64,000 nucleotides of DNA, from NCBI GenBank assembly GCA_023014335.1, contig JAECYW010000008.1, positions 868,001 through 932,000 on the forward strand. Reading direction: 5' to 3'. The notes under the pieces are model-generated. The model worked only from the letters and a program-made list of their open reading frames with translations. It was not told where the DNA came from and searched no databases. Numbering within the stretch: the stretch's first letter is position 1; the number at the start of each line of letters is the position of its first letter. This DNA is from Galerina marginata (taxonomy: Eukaryota > Basidiomycota > Agaricomycetes > Agaricales > Galerinaceae). The position numbers and the translations under genes were made by a program. Shown in pieces: positions 1-10,816 of the stretch.

Positions 1-3000
1 ATTAAATGAAGGCGACGATCTCGGGGTAGGTTTCGAGACGGTGTTAATTAAAACCATTCAGTTGACGGTTATTTCTCTAGGACATTCTTAGTGCTTCAAC
101 TACAATTCTGAATCACTTTTCTTCCGCCCTTTCACAATATGCATCCCATGGACACGTCATGCGAGATCACCTCAAGGCCATTAGGACAAGAGAAGAGTCC
201 CTCGAAGACCTCAAACGGCGGAGACGGACAGTGCATCGGAAGGCCGAAGACGCGGACAAGAAGCTGAGCAAGATGAGCCCGGAGCACAAGAATCTTGCGA
301 TGCAGACTGAAACTCTGAACCGACTCAGAGACGAAATTCGATTGATGGACTCGGACATTATGACAGAGGAGGCAGCATTGGGCGATTTCAAGCGGTCGGC
401 GGCTAGAATGTGGATGGGTCTCAAGTTTGGAGGTTTATTGGAATGCTGCGAGAAGGGGACTGTGAGTGTCAGCACTTATACTAAGTTCATTTACTCATTG
501 TCTGGACCCAGATTGTTGCAGAATTCGGGAAAATGCTAATTTCTGTGAGTCGTGTGCGACCAATTTGTTGGTGTTACTCACGCATGAGTCGCAGGAAATT
601 TCTGAAGAAATCACCCAGCCGGGGCTACCACGTCCTCTATACTATGGTCAAAGCAAGACAGAAAGCCTCGTCGGCGAGGCTCATCGATGCATCAACGACG
701 TCACATTGTCTACTGTTGCATCAGTGGGTTTCCGTGATCGTAGACAGTACGACAGTCGTGAACAGACACTTCCACCGGTCCCACAGGACACGCCGTTACA
801 AACTAGTTCTCAGCTTCCTGCGGAAGGATACAACTGGTCGGCGAGCGATATTAAATCCCAACCTCCGCCTCCTGTGCAGACCGATTATTTATCCAGTCAG
901 AAGCCTTTTGCCGGAAATTACCAGGGAGAGGTGTCATCTATATCACCTGCAACTGGCACAGGGTCATCGTTCGCTGGCGGCCCGTATGCTCCTCATCATC
1001 ATCAACAGCTTTCTGGTTCAGGGCTCTCTCAAACTGGGTCCCTGCAAGGTCTGAGCGGTAACGCAGAGATGCCGCCACAGATAATGGACGACTTCGGTGT
1101 CAACACCCGGTCGGCTGGACTACTTGACACCTCCAACATGTCGGGCGGAAGGTTTGCTACCTTCCCAGTGAAGACGCGTCCGCTAGGTTCAGCAGGTGGA
1201 TATACCCTGCAAGACACGCCATCGCTCGGCTCGCGGCAGGACCCAGAACAATCTTTTTCAGCCTCGATTGCTGAAGCATTGGACGAGAAAGAGTCTGTCG
1301 AAACCTCGTTGGCAACCGAAGGCGCGCATCAGCCTCCATGGTCTGGACTCCGAAATGCGTCAAATTCGGCCCTTCCACCCCCACCACCAGGAGCTGCCTT
1401 GCCAGACTTCTCTAATGCATATGGTAACCAGGAAAGCTCGCTGCAAGCACCCAGTCACAGTCGTAATATCTCACAGCTGTCCAATAACGACGATGCTTTG
1501 TTGGCGTATATGACCATGTCGTCGGTGGACGACGACTTGCATGAAGACGAGCGTCACGAACCGCCAAAGTCTGCTCCTAGCACGGCGAAACTGGGCGCCC
1601 CGACCCAAGACGAAGAGCAACACCGAATAAGCAGGCATGTGAGGTTTGGGGAGGTGGAGGATGTTAACGAGGAGATGGAAAAACGCGGCTCATTGGAGAA
1701 GGAGAGGCAGGCACAGGCTGCGAATAATGGTGATAAAGGAAAGGCTCATGTTGTGGAGCCTGTAGCTTCGTCGACTGAGCCAGAAAAAGGTACATCTTTG
1801 TTCCTCTTATTTCGACTGCGAGCTTATGTGTCCTAGAACTTGATAAAGACGAGAAGGTTCCTGAATCGATATCACGATCTACTAGTAACGACTCCAGCAA
1901 GCCTATGAACTATCGTGTTCCTCCGCCTGCGTTCAACCATGAACAAGACGAAGGAGCTCTCAATGCCGCGGCCGCACGTGAGGTCACACGAGAATTGGAA
2001 GCACTCAAGGGCAAACCACCGAGTCCTACAGCTGCTCAACAGCCACAAAATGAAACTACTCCCGACCGTGGTCGACCAACAATCGCTATTGGCGGGCTTG
2101 GCGATCAGCCGTACAACGGGCGAGACACGTCTCCTTTAATACCTCCTTCAGCACCCTTTGCAGCTCGCTCGGTGTCTCCTCATCCCTATGCCGAACTTAA
2201 CCCCACTGCTCCTGCACCAGCGCCGTACGGAGGGCAGTACTCACCTGGCAGCCAGTCCTACCCTCAACCATACCAGAGCTCGGCCACAACTCCTGCTCAG
2301 TCGTATGCTCAATCATATCAGTCGTCAAACTCTTACTCGCAACCGACAACACCGGATGGGCATTCAAGCCCCACCTCCTCCCGTCCTCCCAGATTCCAGG
2401 CATTGGACAGTCCAGTGCCTCCTCGGTTCCAAGCTGCGCGGTCGCAGTCTCCGGGGTCGCCCGTATCTACGCTCCCGCCTCGATTTCAGACCAGTGGTTC
2501 CACCCAGATTCCGCCGCCGACAATAAGCATGCCCGAGCAGCAAGAGCCGCGCTTTGGGTCCCTGAAATCTGAGGGCTCGACCCCTTATCGCACCCCGCCT
2601 GAATACCCGAATTCCAGTCCTCGCCAGCTCGGGGCGACCACGGCGTTCACTAAATCGACCAGCTCGCTCAATACCGCGCCTATGCCCGCTATGGGAGCGC
2701 GCACGATATCGGCAGCGGCGTTCAAGAGGCCGCGGAATCCGAGTGCGGATAATATGGGCACTTCCGGGGACTTTATGAAGAAGAGTCTGCCGAGTTCTCC
2801 GTATCCTGCGAGAGACCAGTTAGGGCCGAATGTGAATCTTGGAAGAGAACGAACTGCTTCTACTGGGCGAAGTCCCAGTCCTGCTCCTGCTGCAAGACCT
2901 CTGAGTACTGCACAAGGAGGTGATGGGGACGACGACCATTACGACTATATTAGTGCATATGTCAACAGCAGTGACCCCAACACTCCGGCTCAAGCAGAGT

Positions 3001-3110
3001 TTGCGCATAATGGCCCGGATCCGAAGGCACCTGCACATGTTGGCAAAGCAGGAGGCGGGTATGGAGAAGGACGGTTTGCCACTGACCTCGATGACGGAGG
3101 ACTGCGGTGA
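1..3110 (+). CDS. Eisosome component PIL1/LSP1-domain protein, 5' partial
   Basis: The gene enters from the left edge. Exons read as <1-25, 81-461, 512-544, 595-1789 and 1837-3110; all four GT-AG introns (47-55 bases) keep the frame. The first third is a conserved helical PIL1 BAR-type domain (DHLKAIRTREESLEDLKRRR, then KLSKMSPEHKNL, WMGLKFGGLLECCEKGT). Removing introns 462-511 and 545-594 joins GLLECCEKGT-IVAEFGKMLIS-EISEEITQPG, the expected order for the family. The remaining roughly 750 residues are disordered, rich in Pro, Ser, Gln and Thr, as in other agaricomycete versions. PIL1 proteins assemble under the plasma membrane as eisosomes that shape membrane furrows. The start codon and N-terminal residues lie outside the window. 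Domain assignment is secure; the function of the tail is unknown. Confidence 0.88.
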
Positions 3111-4574
3111 AAGTCTGTTTTGGACTGACTTCTTGTTTTTTGTTTTTATTTTGTCATTTTCAACCACATGTTGTTTTGTAAGGATACTTGCTATGTTCAA
3201 TACTGCCATTGTCGATTCCTCTTTTAGTTTTGTGTAATGTACTTGTCCCCTCTACTATTTCGTTTTATAAAATAATTCTATTTGGAAACCTGTGGTTTCC
3301 GTTGACTGTACATAAATCACTTTCCTCTGGGCAGGAAGGACGGATAGATATTTAAATCAGTTCCAGCTTTTGATAGGTTTTCTGACGTACAACCGCATGA
3401 AAGGTAGGACGTCGGACGTCCTGTCCCTTCAACCAAGCTCTCCGTGCCCTCTACCTCTTTGGACACAGGTACCTTGTGAACTTATCGGTATCAGAAAGAG
3501 TTCATGCTAAACTCTTTGCAGAACAATTATGAAGAAGTTAAAGCGCTTGAGCAGGACACGATGATCTTTGAGATTCTATTTTTGAAATTTCCAATTGCTT
3601 AAAGGTTCCGGTTTGTGCGCCACACAAATTACAAGCGCTGGGATGATTTTATGAGCCTGAGCGCCAGAAGAAAAAAGAGTCCAAACGCAGTCATCATAGG
3701 GTCTGTTCTACTATGTCTACTTTCCTGTGTTATATTTTTCATGCTCTTACTTAGGCAGAGGCTGTGATACGCAACGGGGCCCGTAATTAAACAGACCAGG
3801 ATAGGAGCATTAGCCTAGCGGAACGGAATCATTCTGATTTCATATGAACTTCGAAGCTAAATACCTGAGGCGACATCGATTGAATCCACAATCGCATTTA
3901 CCACCTTGGACCGGTCAAATATGTTTATATGGTTGTCATAATTGGTCATATTTCGTTTTGATTTCCATGTCGACGCCGAAGATAAAAGAAGATAGGCCTA
4001 GTATTTCGTTTCATTCTCAGTTTATTCAAGACACAAGTGTAAGAAAGTGACCTGTGCACCTAAGATTTCCTTCCATAAGCCGTACTTGGTTTGAAGCTAG
4101 TCTATCCTAGACAGATTTCGATATTATCTGACTGATCTATGGATTTCGATAATAGGAAGCTTGACGCTAAGCTCCTGAATGCACCGTTGAGTCTTTTCGT
4201 ACCTCCAGCTTCCAGGCACTTCAGGCACCTCTTTTGAATCAGCCAAAAGCCTCCATACAGTATTTTCAAAAAGCATTTTCTGCTGATAAGCAGATAACCT
4301 TTTTGGTTTGTTTTGGTTGGCCCGGTCGGCCATGTCGTGGGTGAAGAAATGTGCAGCCCCTGATTCTCCGTGGACGCTGATTAGACTGGAAAAATTTAAT
4401 ATTTGCTTCAGTGGGATTCCTTCGTACAGTATTCCGGGAAACTAGATCTCCATGATAGAGCGAGGTTTCTGAACACTTTCAAGTTTTAGTTGATTCGAAG
4501 ATTTCTGGGCAGAAAGGGACGGATTCCAAGCTGTTTGTACTTCATTGATATTGGGGTTGGCGTTAATTACTGTC
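3111..4574. other. Intergenic region, no supported gene
   Basis: The first part is probably the 3' UTR of the PIL1 gene (A/T-rich, with an AATAAA-like TAAAATAAT near 3268). Only short unsupported ORFs (about 68 codons at 3844-4050 and 4124-4333) are present. No splice-linked frame or repeat was recognised. Confidence 0.5.
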
Positions 4575-4803
4575 TACAACCGGGTACTCGGACACCTAAG
4601 GTCAATCCTCGAGTTACTTGACGAAATTTAAAGATTTTTTAAAAAAAATTTGACACTCGCGTAGTCTAGCATCTTTTCTACCTGATTTATAAGTTTCAGA
4701 TTTTTTATAACTGTCGTTCCCCCTCCATGAATATTTTGCGAAAGGGTGTCGTGTCCGAGCTCGGTTATCTAGTACTCGGACACGTGCATCACACCACGTC
4801 ACA

Positions 4804-5244
4804 CTCAGTAAAAACGGAAATTCGGCATTAGTCATGTAGCAGTCAGCATTAGTCGTGTAATAGTCACGCAATAGTCAGACTTGCAAGAAACCTGACTTTA
4901 GCCCGACTAGATTTTCTGACTATGGAATGACTTTTGCTGGCTTTTAGCCGGCCAAAGTCAGAGGTTTCGAAATTCAATAAATTTTAATTGTACCGGCATG
5001 TTGAAGGTTCGAACCAAAAGCTTTGACTACACGAAAACGTAACGTAAGTACTACATTTCATTTACATGTTAAACCATTGAGCTAAGCTGTCAATACAAAT
5101 CCGATGGCATTCCACGTAATGACAGACATGCAACCCATGTCAGGTAATAGTCAGGCAAATAGTCCGGTTCTAGTCAGACTTCTTGCAAATATGACTTTTG
5201 TCCGACTTTTGCGTGACTAATGCCGAATTTCTCTTTTTACTGAG
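4804..5244. mobile_element. 441-bp MITE with 31-bp terminal inverted repeats and 7-bp target duplication
   Basis: The left end (from CTCAGTAAAAA) and the right end (to TTTTTACTGAG) are inverted copies matching at 29 of 31 positions. Both sides carry the direct repeat CGTCACA (4797-4803 and 5245-5251). The ends hold many subterminal AGTCA/TAGTC motifs in both orientations, as is usual for non-autonomous transposons that keep transposase binding sites. There is no coding capacity. The superfamily is not assigned. It lies inside the pogo element, about 100 bases beyond the transposase stop codon. Confidence 0.85.
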
Positions 5245-6661
5245 CGTCACAGGGCCTGATCGGCTCACATATCAGCCAACCCTGGTCCGATCTGAAGCCG
5301 ATAACTCACTGATAAGCCTTCGTCGACGACAACGACGACAACTTCAAGTCTTCCTCTTCCGCAGCGCGTAGCGAGCTTCAGGTGCAGGTTGTGAATCCGT
5401 GACCTCTGCTCCTGTGGCGCTTGATGTGCTTGCTTCGGGTTCAACGACGGAAACCCCCCCTCTCGCCGTGTCCTCGGTCTGCTTCTCAGCTGCAGGTTGT
5501 CGAACCGTCCTAAGCGGTCTAGGAGCTGGACGTTGTTGCTGGGCTTGAGGAGGAGTAGGATCAGCTAGTGATTATCCCGAAGGTAAGTAAATGAATTAGC
5601 TTACTTGGCACCTGCATAACTGATTCCTCGGATTCCGTAGCACTGTTGTCTTCATCCGATTCAGAGCTGTATTCCACACGTCTGCGCTTGCCCTTGGCAG
5701 CCTTCGCCGCCGCTGCCGCCCGCTTTTTCTCGTCCTGAAATGCCTTTACCGCCGCTGCCTTCCTCTTTTTCTCCTCCTGGATCGCCTTCTTTTTCAGTGT
5801 CTCCTCATACTCCTCAGCATACTTCGCCACATTTGCCATCTCTCGTCTCCATGCCGTCTCCTCCTTCTCAGCAGCAGCTCGAGCCTTCTTCTCCTGGGCT
5901 GCCTGTCGCTTTTCCTCATCTGCACTTGCCTTCTCCTGCACCACAAGATTGCGGTAATACTCGTCGATCTCCTCGCGCTTTGTTTTGAAGATGTCCTTCG
6001 CCAAATCGTGGAATTCCTTTATTCTCATCCGCCAATGTCCCTTCGCGCCCTCCTCCAATTGCTCATCCGATGTGAGGTGGCGTGCATCCGATGTCATACG
6101 TTTGTCCTCTTTCTTCTTCTCCTTCCAATGCAGCCGCTGACGCAATCGCTCGTTCTCCCGATCCATCAGTCGCTTCTGAGCGTGATCCCGCTGAATCTGC
6201 TCCTCTGCAAGCTTAAGGAGCCGAAACAGCTCCTTGTTTTGCTCTCGGAGCTCCTGACGTGATGCTGTGCCCTTCGCAGGCTTCGGAATCTTCAATTTGA
6301 GTTTTGGTACATTGCCTTCATTGTCAGGCAGGGATTGAGAGTTTGACGACAAGACAGCAGGTGCTCCATTGGATGAGTTTGATGCGTGCGAAATGGTAGT
6401 CGCCTCGGTAGAAGTGGTCGCTGTGATGGTGACAAGCTCAGGAGATGGTAATGTAGCTGGCAAGGGCTGGGCTGCTTGTGTCGTTGTATTTAATGAAGGC
6501 TCGAAAACATGTGGGTCGAGGGCGTCGCGGTTCATCGGCCATATCCCCGTTTTTTTAAAAGCCGAACAGATGGTTTCGGGTTTGAATGCTCGTTCTCGAG
6601 CAGCGGCATATTGTTCGAGGAGGTTGTACTTGGTTATTGGCATATAATTTCTTGCCATCTG

Positions 6662-7315
6662 TAGGGGTGTGCACCGTACCGTAACAGCATACGGCCGTAA
6701 GATTACGGGTGTCTTACGGCGACGGGTCTGCCATAGCCGTACCGTAGCGGTGAAAAAAAGGTCCTTGACGGTACGGTCGGCAGTGAAAACGGTGAAAAAC
6801 GGCCGTATACGGGGGTACGGCTGTTTATTACTTCCGACTTCTTTGACTGCGATTTCTAACGCAGGAAAGGAGGTAATAGTGGTCATATTGACCAACAATC
6901 ATTATTTCAGCACACCCATGCGGCTCGACACCCGAATTGTCGAGGTTTAGAGAAAAACCAACTCAATCTTCCAGGCTCTCACGTTACTACCTCGCTATTA
7001 ACCCCGGAAACAGTAAGTTCTACTCCTTTTATACGCAATTTCATTGTTAACTTGTCACCCGAAGATCTTTGTTGCGGCTTGGCATCAAAATATTACACAA
7101 AAATCTAGGAAGTTCTGAGTTAATCTGGCCCACCACCAACCCACCACCGTACCGCCGAATACGGCCGTTTATTGCCGTATTTCTACGGTGGTAACGGCAG
7201 TCTACCGTACCGTCGCCGTACCGACATTTTACCTGCTCCAAGCCTCACGGCACGGCGTCGGCAGCCGACATTCGGTAGCCGTAAACCGTAAATACGGCGT
7301 CGGTGCGCAGCCCTA
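6662..7315. mobile_element. 654-bp hAT-like MITE inside transposase exon 2
   Basis: The ends are inverted repeats (TAGGGGTGTGCACCG on the left, TAGGGCTGCGCACCG on the right read inward; 13 of 15 match). The element is flanked by the 8-base direct repeat GCCATCTG (6654-6661 and 7316-7323). An 8-bp duplication with TAGGG termini is the hAT pattern. The interior is full of CCGTA/TACGG repeats and has no coding sequence. Confidence 0.92.
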
Positions 7316-7637
7316 GCCATCTGATTGACCTGGGCTTTCCAGCTTGATGCAAGAGGACCAAAAACACCAACATCACAAGGTTGCAAAACATGGGTGGTAT
7401 GCGACGGTAAGCAAATTATAATGATATTGTGGTCCTTTGCGAATTGACAGAATCGATATGTGCAGTGTGAGTTGTGACCGTCTAGAATGAGCAGTCGGTA
7501 ACCGCCAGTCTTGTTCCGTGCAGCGCTCATTGGCTCGAAGTCTTTCTCAAGCCATTTTGCGCCAAGTTCCTGGTCTGTCCATCCCTTTGGTGAGCAAGAT
7601 ACGCTGCGTCGGAATATATATCATTTTCCGTGGTTAA

Positions 7638-8347
7638 GTCATAGACCGGTGACCGCCCCCTCTAAGAGGCGACGCCGAAGGCCCTCGTTAGAGGGACCGG
7701 TACGGCTGAGCTTGAAATGGGGGGGTAGCGACTATCAAAGAAGAAGCTGATGCCATCAATTGGAATGTGCAGAAAGAAGGCCGGATTTGGGTGACTGCTT
7801 AATTAGGTAGTACATCGGGATCTCCATTACTTTCACCAAAGGACGTGTCGCCGACTCTGGCGCGTCTTCTACCGTAGAAATTTGTTTAAGAATGACTTAA
7901 TGGTGCTTAAGATTTATTGTTCTCTGACTTTAAGACTAAAAATCATTAGGAGTGGTATATTTTGTGTGTTCTATCGTAATGTTCGCTACTGAATCATTGT
8001 GAATGCGATGTTGGCGATCACAGACTGCGCAAAAAGAGTCCAAGGTCACCGTAAAATGTAATAGTTATTTTGAACCAAATCTGATGCCTTTTTGAGTATT
8101 AGAAAGTGGGAGGAGGCGACGCGGCACAACCTTAGTACAAGCTGTGGTTTTCCGACGGGCTACCTAATTAAGCAGTCTCCCAAATCCGGCCTTCTTTCTG
8201 CACATTCCAATTGATGGCATCAGCTTCTTCTTTGATAGTCGCTACCCCCCCATTTCAAGCTCAGCCGTACCAGTCGGAGAATCGAGGCTTTCCTCCCTCC
8301 CTCATTCTACGGCTGGTCACGAGTCTAGTTAAGTCACCGGTCACTGC
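7638..8347. mobile_element. 710-bp TTAA-flanked MITE with long inverted repeats inside transposase intron 1
   Basis: TTAA lies on both sides (7634-7637 and 8348-8351). The termini share the inverted core GACCGGTGAC. Further in, 7699-7810 and 8160-8271 are inverted copies, 111 of 112 bases identical, so the element can fold into a long hairpin. A TTAA target duplication is typical of piggyBac-class elements, but no transposase is present to prove the class. Without it the host intron becomes an ordinary 43-base intron. Confidence 0.85.
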
Positions 8348-9169
8348 TTAAATAACACACCTTGCATGACAAGGATTCGTCTTCGTCCAACCTAAATTCA
8401 CCCGCTTTCCCTCAAAAATTACTGTTGGCTGCAGAGCAGTGCCATCGGCACAGACGGTTTCAATAATCGTAACAAGCTCGCGGCTCCCGTGTTCGAGATT
8501 ATACACATTTTTTTGGTTACGATCAACAATGGCGGAGACTCGCTTTCCAACCCCAAGCTGAACACCTTTTTCGTCCATGTTGTAGATATTTTCGACAGGA
8601 ATATTAAACTCCTTTACAAGCTCCTCCAAGATATCGAAAAATTTGTAGACAGTAGGGCGGTTGACATTGTTCGCGCGACACTGTTCCAGGCTCTGAGTCC
8701 AACGGGTCTTAAGCTCGGGGTGTCGATCCATAAAACGTCCTTGCCAGGAAGTTCCGACTGGCTGTCCAGCAATATTGCTAGCGTGATCTGCAAGGGTGGA
8801 CGGTGAAAGTGGAACCCCACGCCGGGCTTGTGCCTTGGCCCAATCCGCAAGAATAGTCTCCTGGGCAGCTGATAAAAGCTGTTGAAATTCGTGGGCCGCC
8901 TGGCGTGTACCAACGCCATTAAGGCGGTCAGCAAGTGTAGATTTTGGGACACCATAGGCTTTAGAAGCCTGGCGCAATGTCAATTTGGGTTTCCCACCAG
9001 AAGACGGCACACTGTTGTTGATAGCCTCAACAGCAAGTGCAAGGCGCTCCTCTTGTGGAACGGCATCAAGGTCAGGAAGCAGTGAAATATCATCGTTGAT
9101 ATCAAGAACTGTTTCAGAGGATTTCCGACGAGATGTGCGCAGTGATCTCCTAGGTGCATTCAAGCACAT

Positions 9170-10816
9170 TCTGGCAGTTGCGACGAGGAAGGGGCAGGGG
9201 GGGGGGAATGCTCAAATTACTTCCCCTTTCGTATATTTCACTCAAGTACAAGCCTAGCACATTGGGAGAGTATAGATAAACTTGGATACCTCGTCAGATT
9301 GTCGGTGATCACTAAAAATGACCCGCCCAAATAGTGGCAAAAATAGTGAAATTTCACATAATCTGACGTTCAATCACAAGCGGGAAAGCTACTGAAGTGC
9401 GGTTTTTTTCTGGAAGGAAGCATCTATGGATACTAGATGTTAATTTTGGTCACCCATTTTATTTCCAACCTTACTGAAACTGAACAAAAAATTTCAAACA
9501 ATTATATGAGTGAAATAGAGCTATTTCAGCAGATCACCACTCCGAGGTTGCAAAAAAATCAGTAAAATTCTTTCATACACTAGAACTAGCTAACAAAAGT
9601 GTATTCTACCCAGTCCACTTAAAATTTCCCAGGTAGTCTTCGTGGTGTTCCCAGCAGCGTCCTCGAGAAATGGTGTGACTACATGCAAAAAAGCACCTGA
9701 TTGAGCTAAATACAATGGCTTTTCTGGTGTATTCTTTGGTGCAGTGCCCAGGAATTAGGATCTTATAGATAAAGAAGACCTAAACTTACAACAATTCGAG
9801 CTTTTGGAGCGTTGAACGTCGATTATCGCACTGTCAGGATGACCGTTTCTAAATATGGACATAAGCTATATTAGGAATTTCGGCATTTTTAGTCAAATTC
9901 ACTTTGTCCGACATGATTTTCTCAACGGATACTTACGATTTTCGGGTAAAAATTAGATGTACTGATAGGTCTCAATGCAAGCTATGTAAATTGCTCAAAA
10001 AATTTGAGGGGAAACCAGTTTTCGTTGCTGTACAGTGTAAATGTCCGAGTACCCGGTTTGTCCGGGTACCTGATTACGTACAGTAAGTACAAATAAAGAG
10101 TCTATTTCCTTTAGGCTTTCTTCCTTTCTTCTTGTTCAACCGACTAATATACAGACCTTCCTCTACCTCTGTTCTTTAAAACCCCAAAACACAACCAGCT
10201 CTGTTATTTTTAAGGCGTGCATGAACTTTTGTCAGGAAACTCGCCGCCTCTATAACGCGGAGCGTTCACGCGGCTTTTGATAGTCGCACGGCACAACTCT
10301 AGTCTCGCCAAATTAGTATCCGTTCAGGACCGTGGCCAGTTGATATGCAAGAAGGCTCAAGAAACCGGTGAACATATATGGATAGGCGAGCCAAGGTAAA
10401 CTCACTTGTGATCGATGTCAGGGACTAGTACTAAGCATTTTTTTCCATGCAGCCGGGAATAGCCCAGCCCAGGATAGTTGGACAAAGGACTTAATGGCTC
10501 CAATCGATGGTGTATTGGCAATTGCAGCGCGTTTGAAATACCACTATCGCCGATCGCCAAATTGGAGTAAAATGGTCGCGTGCCTATAAGTGGCATACAA
10601 GATTTCAATGCGTGTCCTGTTAGGCTCGATACGAAAGAATAAGATCTGAAGTAGCTCAGATGCCCAAACGCGTTTTGGTGTAGCTTGTTGCTTGTGCTTA
10701 TCGCCCATGTGGAGGACTCCAGTTCGTGAAAACTTTGATCAACTTAGCTGACCCAAGCGGAATGAATAAATATCTGCATTGCTTCTTTTTCGAGCTCTTA
10801 CCCCCCTCCCTTCGTT
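9170..10816. other. 5' part of pogo element and intergenic region, no gene seen
   Basis: A/T-rich non-coding sequence. The pogo element probably ends near 10060. The remainder leads to the permease promoter, with a pyrimidine-rich stretch just before its ATG (about 10786-10815). Short ORFs here have no supporting features. Confidence 0.45.

Larger units (their letters stand above)
5344..9169 (-). pseudogene. Pogo-type transposase gene, interrupted by a MITE in exon 2
   Basis: Exon 1 (9169-8361) encodes a psq/CENP-B type helix-turn-helix DNA-binding region (LTLRQASKAYGVPKSTLADR) and the start of the DDE_1 catalytic domain (NIYNMDEKGVQLG). Intron 1 (8360-7604) contains the TTAA MITE; without it the intron is a normal 43 bases. 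Exon 2 (7603-5605) continues the catalytic core (LLILDGHNSHC, LPSHTTHVLQPCDVGVF) and a charged coiled-coil tail, but is split by the hAT-like MITE at 6662-7315. Intron 2 is 5604-5565, and exon 3 (5564-5344) ends in a Pro/Gln-rich tail finishing ALRKRKT. Without the exon MITE and one 8-bp target copy the frame is continuous, so the gene was intact when the MITE landed. Start chosen at 9169; an upstream start is possible. Confidence 0.85.
4575..10060 (-). mobile_element. Pogo-like Tc1/mariner DNA transposon carrying three nested MITEs (ends tentative)
   Basis: A transposase gene of the pogo/Fot1 type lies on the minus strand. A perfect 17-base inverted match, 4578-4594 against 10042-10058 (AACCGGGTACTCGGACA and its complement), lies outside the gene on both sides and is the best candidate for terminal or subterminal repeats. 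A TA dinucleotide precedes the left copy (4575-4576); the right copy is followed by TA only after 8 more bases, so the exact ends are uncertain. A related GTACTCGGACA motif recurs at 4773-4783 inside a 10-base-arm hairpin (4750-4784). Net size without the three inserted MITEs is about 3.7 kb. The gene is certain, the outer limits are inference. Confidence 0.6.

Noticed and set aside
5006..5030. GGTTCGAACC resembling a tRNA T-arm
   Set aside because: No A-box, no anticodon stem and no acceptor pairing around it; it lies inside the 441-bp MITE.
6669..6950. 93-codon frame on the plus strand
   Set aside because: Starts inside the hAT-like MITE and is produced by its CCGTA repeats, then runs only within the element.
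8882..9257. Plus-strand frames over the transposase exon 1
   Set aside because: Antisense shadows of the transposase gene.
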